Positions 59,295 through 64,000 of a stretch of 64,000 nt of DNA are shown here, one piece after another. The notes beneath the pieces were generated by a model, which was not told the origin of the DNA, did not search any database, and worked only from the letters and a program-made list of their open reading frames with translations. The number at the start of each line of letters is the position of its first letter. Positions within the stretch are counted from its first letter, which is position 1. The translations under genes and the position numbers were made by a program. Source of the stretch: Haloprofundus halobius (lineage in GTDB: Archaea > Halobacteriota > Halobacteria > Halobacteriales > Haloferacaceae); the NCBI RefSeq assembly GCF_020097835.1, contig NZ_CP083666.1, positions 1,054,001 through 1,118,000 on the forward strand, written 5' to 3'.

Positions 59295-60212
59295 ATGCAG
59301 AACCAGCGAGTTCTCGTTACCGGCGGGGCCGGATTCATCGGATCGAACCTCGCGAACCACCTCGCCGGCGACAACGACGTGGTGGCCGTCGACGACCTGT
59401 ATCTCGGAACGCCCGAGAACCTCTCCGACGACGTAAAGTTCGTCGAAGCGAGCGTCCTCGACGACGACCTCCCGACCGACGTCGACGCGGTGTTTCACCT
59501 CGCGGCGCTCTCGTCGTACGCGATGCACGAGGAGAACCCCCGACGCGGCGCGCGCGTCAACGTCGAAGGGTTCGTCAACACCGTCGACCAGGCCCGACAG
59601 GACGGCTGTAACACCGTCGTCTACGCGTCGACCTCCTCCATCTACGGCAGTCGAACTGACCCGTCGCCCGAATCGATGGACGTCGAGGCGCGAACCGGCT
59701 ACGAGGCGTCGAAACTCGCCCGCGAGCGCTACGCGGAGTACTTCCACAACCACTACGAGATGTCGCTCGCAGGGATGCGATTCTTCTCGGTGTACCAGGG
59801 CTTCGGCGGCGCGGAGGAACACAAAGGACAGTACGCCAACACCGTCGCCCAGTTCGCCCACGAGATCGCCAACGGTGAGCGACCCGAACTGTTCGGCGAC
59901 GGTTCGCAGACACGCGACTTCACCCACGTCGACGACATCGTCCGGGGCCTCGAACTCGCCGCCGACCGCCGGTTGCAGGGTATCTACAACCTCGGCACCG
60001 GCGAGAGCTACGACTTCAACGAGATGGTGGCGATGATAAACGACGTGCTCGGAACCGACGTCGAACCGAAGTACGTCGAGAACCCCCTCGAAATCTACGT
60101 CCACGACACGATGGCCGACGCCTCGAAGATGCGCGAGGAGACCGGCTGGGAGCCGAAAATCGACTTCGAAGAGGGCGTTCGCCGCGTCTGCGCGCCGTAT
60201 CTCGACGAGTGA
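59295..60212 (+). CDS. NAD-dependent sugar-nucleotide epimerase/dehydratase
   Basis: 305 residues from ATG 59295. Extended SDR: VTGGAGFIGSNLANHL, catalytic Ser in YASTSSIYG, Y-x3-K in GYEASKLARERY, and the C-terminal substrate-binding part (DFTHVDDIVRGLELAADRRL). Typical of UDP-glucose 4-epimerase-like enzymes that supply sugars for the S-layer or lipids. Precise substrate unknown. Start at ATG is supported by the leaderless TATA. Confidence 0.93.
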   Translation: MQNQRVLVTGGAGFIGSNLANHLAGDNDVVAVDDLYLGTPENLSDDVKFVEASVLDDDLPTDVDAVFHLAALSSYAMHEENPRRGARVNVEGFVNTVDQARQDGCNTVVYASTSSIYGSRTDPSPESMDVEARTGYEASKLARERYAEYFHNHYEMSLAGMRFFSVYQGFGGAEEHKGQYANTVAQFAHEIANGERPELFGDGSQTRDFTHVDDIVRGLELAADRRLQGIYNLGTGESYDFNEMVAMINDVLGTDVEPKYVENPLEIYVHDTMADASKMREETGWEPKIDFEEGVRRVCAPYLDE

Positions 60213-60233
60213 ACGCGCCGTCGACGCCGACGA

Positions 60234-61682
60234 CTAGACGGAGAGCGACGTGGGGGTGGGCGAGGAGACAGCGGGGGACGCGCCGGAGGGCGACGGAAGG
60301 GAGGCTGACGAATCGGACGCGGACGGTTCGCGGGCGTCGAGTCGCGTCGGGTCACCCAGCGAGTTTCCGACGCGCTGACCCTCTCGGAACTCGACGGAGA
60401 CGGCGACGTTACGCCCCGTCTCCCGTCGAATTTGTTCGCGGAGCGTCTCCGCGAGGTCCGGATACGACTCGTCGGCCGGCCGCATCACGACGACAGTCAC
60501 CTCCGGCGTCTGCCCGAAGTAGCGAGACATCCCCACCTCGGTCTGCATCGACGTGAGTTCGAGGTCGCTGTACTGGTCGTCCGCCATCACCTGCTCGACG
60601 GCGGTGTTCACGTCGTTGTCGAACCCGATCTGGCCGACGAGTAGCCCGCCCGCACCGACGAAGATACTCCCGAGAAGCACTAGTGCGACCGCGGCCCCCA
60701 GATACTGCGAGCGGTCGTTCGGTTCGGTAGTGGACTCGCCGTTGTTGACCTCGCGGGTGTTCTCGGTCCACGAGTCGGGGCGGTAGCCGAAGTACCAGAG
60801 CACGAGAAACGCCGAGACGTTGACCGCCACCGCGTTGGCGACGAGGAGGACGCCCGCGCCGAGGTAGACGCTCGGCAGTCCCCACGCCAACCCGATACCG
60901 ATAGCCGCCGCCGCCGGAATGAGCGCCGCGGCGATCATGACGCCGACGAGCGAGACGGGTAGTGCCGTCGCGAGACCGAACGCGCCGGCGGCCCCCGCAC
61001 AGAGGCCGACGAGAAGCGAGAGCAGTCCGGGAGAGATTCGCTTACTTATCTGACTGACCGTCGAGACGTCGAGGACCGAGGTGACTATCTGACCGGACTG
61101 CAGGAGCAGTCCGAGCACGAACGCGCCGAGAATCGCCGCGCCGAAGCCGAAGAACTGCTGGGCGAACCCGATACGAATCATGCGGCGGTCGTTCAGCGAG
61201 ATGCCGACGCCCGCGATGAGCGCCGACCCGACCTGCGGCGCGATGACCATCGCCCCGACGACGACGGCCGGCGAGTCCATGAGTAGGCCCGCCGCCGCGA
61301 CGATGGCGCTGAACATCGTCATCGAGTAGTACGTGAGGTTGCTCCGGTGCATGTCGAGCGCCTTCGCGCGAATCTCCTCGCGCGCGACGGCGTCGTCCTC
61401 TTCGACGCCGGCGACGAACCGCTCTTCGAGTTCGTGGTAGTTGCGGGTTTTCGCCGTTTCGGCGCTGGCGATGACGGTGTACTTCTTGTCGTTGACGCCC
61501 GCGTCGCGGAGTTCGTCGATGACGTAGCCGACCGCCTGCGTCGGCAGCGGGAACTCCACGAGAACGTCGTTTTTGTGCTCCGTCGCGTCCTTCGTGACGA
61601 CGAAGTCGATGTTCTCGGCCTCCAGAACGTCGACGACGCTCTGTTTGGTGTCCTCGCTCACGAGGAGCTTGATGAGCCGCAT
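60234..61682 (-). CDS. DUF389 membrane protein (TIGR00341 family)
   Basis: 482 residues from ATG 61680-61682. An N-terminal cytosolic alpha/beta domain (about 1-100), then about eight membrane segments with the conserved SPAVVVGAMVIAPQVGSALI and VGVMIAAALIPAAAAIGIGL, then an extracellular or cytosolic beta domain (about 340-440) and a Ser/Pro-rich tail (PSASDSSASLPSPSGASPAV). Function unknown: a channel or transporter is the usual guess. A paralogue starts 1.1 kb away on the other strand. Confidence 0.88.
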   Translation of the reverse strand: MRLIKLLVSEDTKQSVVDVLEAENIDFVVTKDATEHKNDVLVEFPLPTQAVGYVIDELRDAGVNDKKYTVIASAETAKTRNYHELEERFVAGVEEDDAVAREEIRAKALDMHRSNLTYYSMTMFSAIVAAAGLLMDSPAVVVGAMVIAPQVGSALIAGVGISLNDRRMIRIGFAQQFFGFGAAILGAFVLGLLLQSGQIVTSVLDVSTVSQISKRISPGLLSLLVGLCAGAAGAFGLATALPVSLVGVMIAAALIPAAAAIGIGLAWGLPSVYLGAGVLLVANAVAVNVSAFLVLWYFGYRPDSWTENTREVNNGESTTEPNDRSQYLGAAVALVLLGSIFVGAGGLLVGQIGFDNDVNTAVEQVMADDQYSDLELTSMQTEVGMSRYFGQTPEVTVVVMRPADESYPDLAETLREQIRRETGRNVAVSVEFREGQRVGNSLGDPTRLDAREPSASDSSASLPSPSGASPAVSSPTPTSLSV

Positions 61683-61812
61683 CTACCCCATCGACACGCG
61701 TATTCGCCTTGAGCGTGGCGGACTATCGCATTCGACGAAACGTTCTGGTCGCCTCCTCGTCACGACAACCGTGAATCGGAATCACTACCCGTTCGGTCAC
61801 GAACGTTCGGGT

Positions 61813-62721
61813 ATGACTCGTACGGTCCGAATTATCGGAGCACCGACCGACTACGGGGCGAACCGACGCGGCGTCGACATGGGACCGTCGGCGATTCGCT
61901 ACGCCGGACTCGCCGAGCAACTGGTGAACGCGGGCGTCGTCCCCGAGGACGCGGGCGACCTACCGGTTCCCCGCGCCGAAGAACGCGACCCGGAGGCGAA
62001 CCAACCGTCCGAAGGGCACGCGAAGTTCCTCCGCGAGACCGAGGAAGTCTCGATCCGCCTCGCCGACGACGTCGCGGCGGCGCTCGCCGACGACGTGACG
62101 CCGCTGGTTCTCGGCGGCGACCACTCCGTCGCCATCGGGTCGCTGGCCGGCTCCGCACGCGATGCCGACATCGGCGCTATCTGGTTCGACGCCCACGGCG
62201 ACCTCAACACGCCGACGACGTCGCCGAGCGGCAACGTCCACGGGATGCCGCTGGCGGCCGGACTCGGCGTCGCCGACTTCGGCGGCATGGAGTGGGCCAA
62301 CGCCCCCGGACTCCGGCCCGAGAACGTCGCGCTCGTCGGTCTCCGAAGCCTCGACGACGCCGAGCGAGAACTCATCCGCAACAGCGACCTCACCGCCTTC
62401 AGCATGTCCGACATCGACGAACGCGGCATCACCGACGTCGTCGACGACGCGCTCGACGTGGTGACCGAGGGCACCGACGGCGTTCACGTGAGCCTCGATT
62501 TGGACTGGCTCGACCCCAAGGAAGCCCCCGGCGTCGGGACGCCCGTCCGCGGCGGTGTCAGCTACCGCGAGGCGCACTCGGCGCTGGAGACGGTCGCCCA
62601 GTCGGGGGCGCTTCGGTCGCTCGAAGTCGTCGAGGTGAATCCCATTCTCGACGAACACAACGAGACGGCGGCGCTGGCGACGGAACTGGCCGCGAGTGCG
62701 CTCGGCAAGACGATTCTGTAG
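61813..62721 (+). CDS. rocF: Arginase/agmatinase-family ureohydrolase
   Basis: 302 residues from ATG 61813. Two-metal centre motifs LVLGGDHSVAIGS, WFDAHGDLNTP and SLDLDWLDP are all present. SGNVHGMPLA and the lack of agmatinase-specific features favour arginase, which makes ornithine and urea. It is flanked by the two DUF389 genes on both sides. Gene symbol rocF is used because this is the arginase-type. Agmatinase is the alternative. Confidence 0.9.
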   Translation: MTRTVRIIGAPTDYGANRRGVDMGPSAIRYAGLAEQLVNAGVVPEDAGDLPVPRAEERDPEANQPSEGHAKFLRETEEVSIRLADDVAAALADDVTPLVLGGDHSVAIGSLAGSARDADIGAIWFDAHGDLNTPTTSPSGNVHGMPLAAGLGVADFGGMEWANAPGLRPENVALVGLRSLDDAERELIRNSDLTAFSMSDIDERGITDVVDDALDVVTEGTDGVHVSLDLDWLDPKEAPGVGTPVRGGVSYREAHSALETVAQSGALRSLEVVEVNPILDEHNETAALATELAASALGKTIL

Positions 62722-62830
62722 GCGGCGGAGTCACCCGACAACGGCGCGACGAGTCCCTCTGCGCGGTCGAGCGGAACTGGCTTGGAAGTACAAGGTCTGC
62801 GCTTTTTCGTATACTTCCTGTACGTCTCCC

Positions 62831-64000
62831 GTGCGCGTCATTCATCTGTTCGTCTCGGCGGACGAACGAGAGCAAGTCAGCGAGACGCTGTCCGAGCTGG
62901 ACGTCGACTACGCTGTAACCAGCGACGGCGGAGCGGACAGCCACGCGATGTACCAGTTTCCGATCCCCGCCGACGGTGTCCGCGACATCCTCGCCCGCCT
63001 TCACGATTCGGGAGTCCACGAAGAGAACTACACCGTCATCAGCGACGCGGAGGCCGCCCTGACGCCGAACGTCGATAAACTGCAGGAGCGCTACGCGCAG
63101 GACTTCACCCCTCTCTCGTCGTTCAGCCTCCGCGCGAAGGCACGGTCGCTCAGCCGTGACACGTACTCGTTCGTCTGGATGATTTTCCTCAGCGCCGTCA
63201 TCGCCACCGCCGGTCTGCTCATCGACTCGCCGGCCGTCGTCGTCGGCGCGATGGTCATCGCGCCGTTCGTCGGTCCCATCCTCACCACCGGCGTCGGGGC
63301 GACGACCGAGGACTGGCGGATGGCCATCGACGGCCTCTGGCTGCAGGTGCTCGGAATCGTGGTGAGCGTGGTCGGTTCGGCGGTCACGGCGTACACGTTC
63401 AAATCACTCGCTCTCGTCCCGGCGACGCTCGCGCCGGCGAGCATCGAACTCATCACCCTCCGACTCGCGCCGAGCGCCGTCGCCGTCGTCGTCGGACTGG
63501 CCGCCGGAGCCGCGGCGACGTTCGGCATCACCACCGAGGGACCACTATCGCTCATCGGCGTGATGATCGCGGCGGCGCTCATCCCCGCCGCGGGCGTCGT
63601 GGGCATCGGTATCGCCTGGGCGACTCCCGTCATCGCCGTCGGGACGCTGTTGCTCCTCGCCGTCACGGTGCTCGCCATCAACGTCGCAATGTTCGTCACG
63701 CTGTGGGTGATGGACTACCGCCCGACCCGCTCGGGACTCGCCGATTACGTTTCCGGCGACCGGATGAACACCCTCGTCGTCACAGTCGCGGCGATCGCCC
63801 TCGTCGTCTCCGTCGGCGTCGTCACCGCCGCCACCGCCCAGCAGGTCGGCTACCAGCGGACGGTGAACGAGCAGGTCCAGGAGGTGCTCGGGCAGGACCG
63901 GTACAGCGATCTGCAGGCGACGAGCGTCACCGTGCAGTACGCCTACCCCGTCGGCTTCACCGACCGCGAGACGGTGACGGTCACGGTCTCGCGAACGGCC
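62831..64000 (+). CDS. DUF389 membrane protein, second copy, cut by the window end
   Basis: At least 390 residues from GTG 62831, no stop before the window edge. The same order as the 60234-61682 gene: cytosolic N-domain (VIHLFVSADEREQVSETLSE), then SPAVVVGAMVIAPFVGPILT, IGVMIAAALIPAAGVVGIGI, and the beta-rich region following the membrane part (VGYQRTVNEQVQEVLGQDRY). Clearly a paralogue. It shares the DSPAVVVGAMVIAP core with the first. Its end lies outside. Confidence 0.88.
   Translation, partial: MRVIHLFVSADEREQVSETLSELDVDYAVTSDGGADSHAMYQFPIPADGVRDILARLHDSGVHEENYTVISDAEAALTPNVDKLQERYAQDFTPLSSFSLRAKARSLSRDTYSFVWMIFLSAVIATAGLLIDSPAVVVGAMVIAPFVGPILTTGVGATTEDWRMAIDGLWLQVLGIVVSVVGSAVTAYTFKSLALVPATLAPASIELITLRLAPSAVAVVVGLAAGAAATFGITTEGPLSLIGVMIAAALIPAAGVVGIGIAWATPVIAVGTLLLLAVTVLAINVAMFVTLWVMDYRPTRSGLADYVSGDRMNTLVVTVAAIALVVSVGVVTAATAQQVGYQRTVNEQVQEVLGQDRYSDLQATSVTVQYAYPVGFTDRETVTVTVSRTA

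Noticed and set aside
1-64000. Search for tRNA, rRNA, CRISPR arrays and insertion sequences
   Set aside because: No cloverleaf with a CCA-type acceptor, no rRNA-like sequence, no regular spaced repeats of CRISPR length and no transposase gene were seen by eye. A covariance-model and repeat scan would be needed to be sure.

Overview
The window is chromosomal DNA of a haloarchaeon. The evidence is high GC, a strongly acidic proteome rich in Asp, Glu and Val, frequent GTG starts, and leaderless genes with a TATA-like element about 25-30 bases before the start codon. Families typical of Halobacteria are present: a HalOD1 domain, a bacterio-opsin-activator type HTH protein, DUF5805, small CxxC 'zinc micro-proteins', a second protein of the NosD/beta-helix type, and archaeal Dph2, XPB and Bax1. 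I cannot fix the genus from sequence alone. No rRNA, tRNA, CRISPR array, insertion sequence or prophage was recognised.

Layout. 1-3.7 kb: a small zinc protein, Dph2 (diphthamide synthesis), a membrane protein, two small genes broken by frameshifts, and an Lrp/AsnC regulator. 3.8-7.5 kb: a hyuA-hyuB (hydantoinase/5-oxoprolinase) operon, preceded by an 11-codon upstream ORF. 7.5-17.5 kb: an SDR oxidoreductase, a sirtuin, a DJ-1/PfpI protein, a TrmB-like regulator, a decayed lipoprotein gene, an APH-type kinase, an MBL hydrolase, a long acidic coiled-coil protein and a HisG-like protein. 17.8-19.3 kb: DUF5805 plus a tyrosine recombinase. 19.7-28.2 kb: SRAP (abasic-site shield), a DEDD exonuclease, a bat-type regulator, small conserved proteins, a bactofilin-like protein, an Obg/YchF-type GTPase, a PadR regulator, a UbiA prenyltransferase and a PLP aminotransferase. 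28.3-36.8 kb: a secreted beta-helix protein, the XPB helicase and Bax1 nuclease separated by a lipoprotein gene, an internally duplicated protein, an RNA m5C methyltransferase with a PUA-like partner, and a PAC2 protein. 37.8-42.0 kb: grpE, dnaK and dnaJ. 42.2-50.5 kb: a cupin, a CobW GTPase, a divergent pair of very small zinc-finger genes, a Zn alcohol/formaldehyde dehydrogenase, a truncated AMP-ligase-like protein, an AbgB-like amidohydrolase, an HTH regulator and an EamA exporter. 50.5-64 kb: acetyl-CoA synthetase, an acidic pentad-repeat protein, a GNAT protein, cytidine deaminase and nucleoside phosphorylase (pyrimidine salvage), NDH-2, an HTH regulator, an NDP-sugar epimerase, and arginase between two DUF389 membrane proteins. 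The second DUF389 gene runs off the window.

Structure beyond the ordinary genes. Three perfect hairpins lie in a row after dnaK, between two copies of the sequence that encodes the DnaK C-terminus. A two-module hairpin repeat occurs directly after both the PAC2 gene and dnaJ. Three small genes carry single-base frameshifts, several in G/C runs. The 485-residue acidic protein has long stretches with a five-residue period. Some very small genes were found by reading the sequence: a 50-codon gene at 30000-30152 and a 40-codon zinc-finger gene at 44070-44192.
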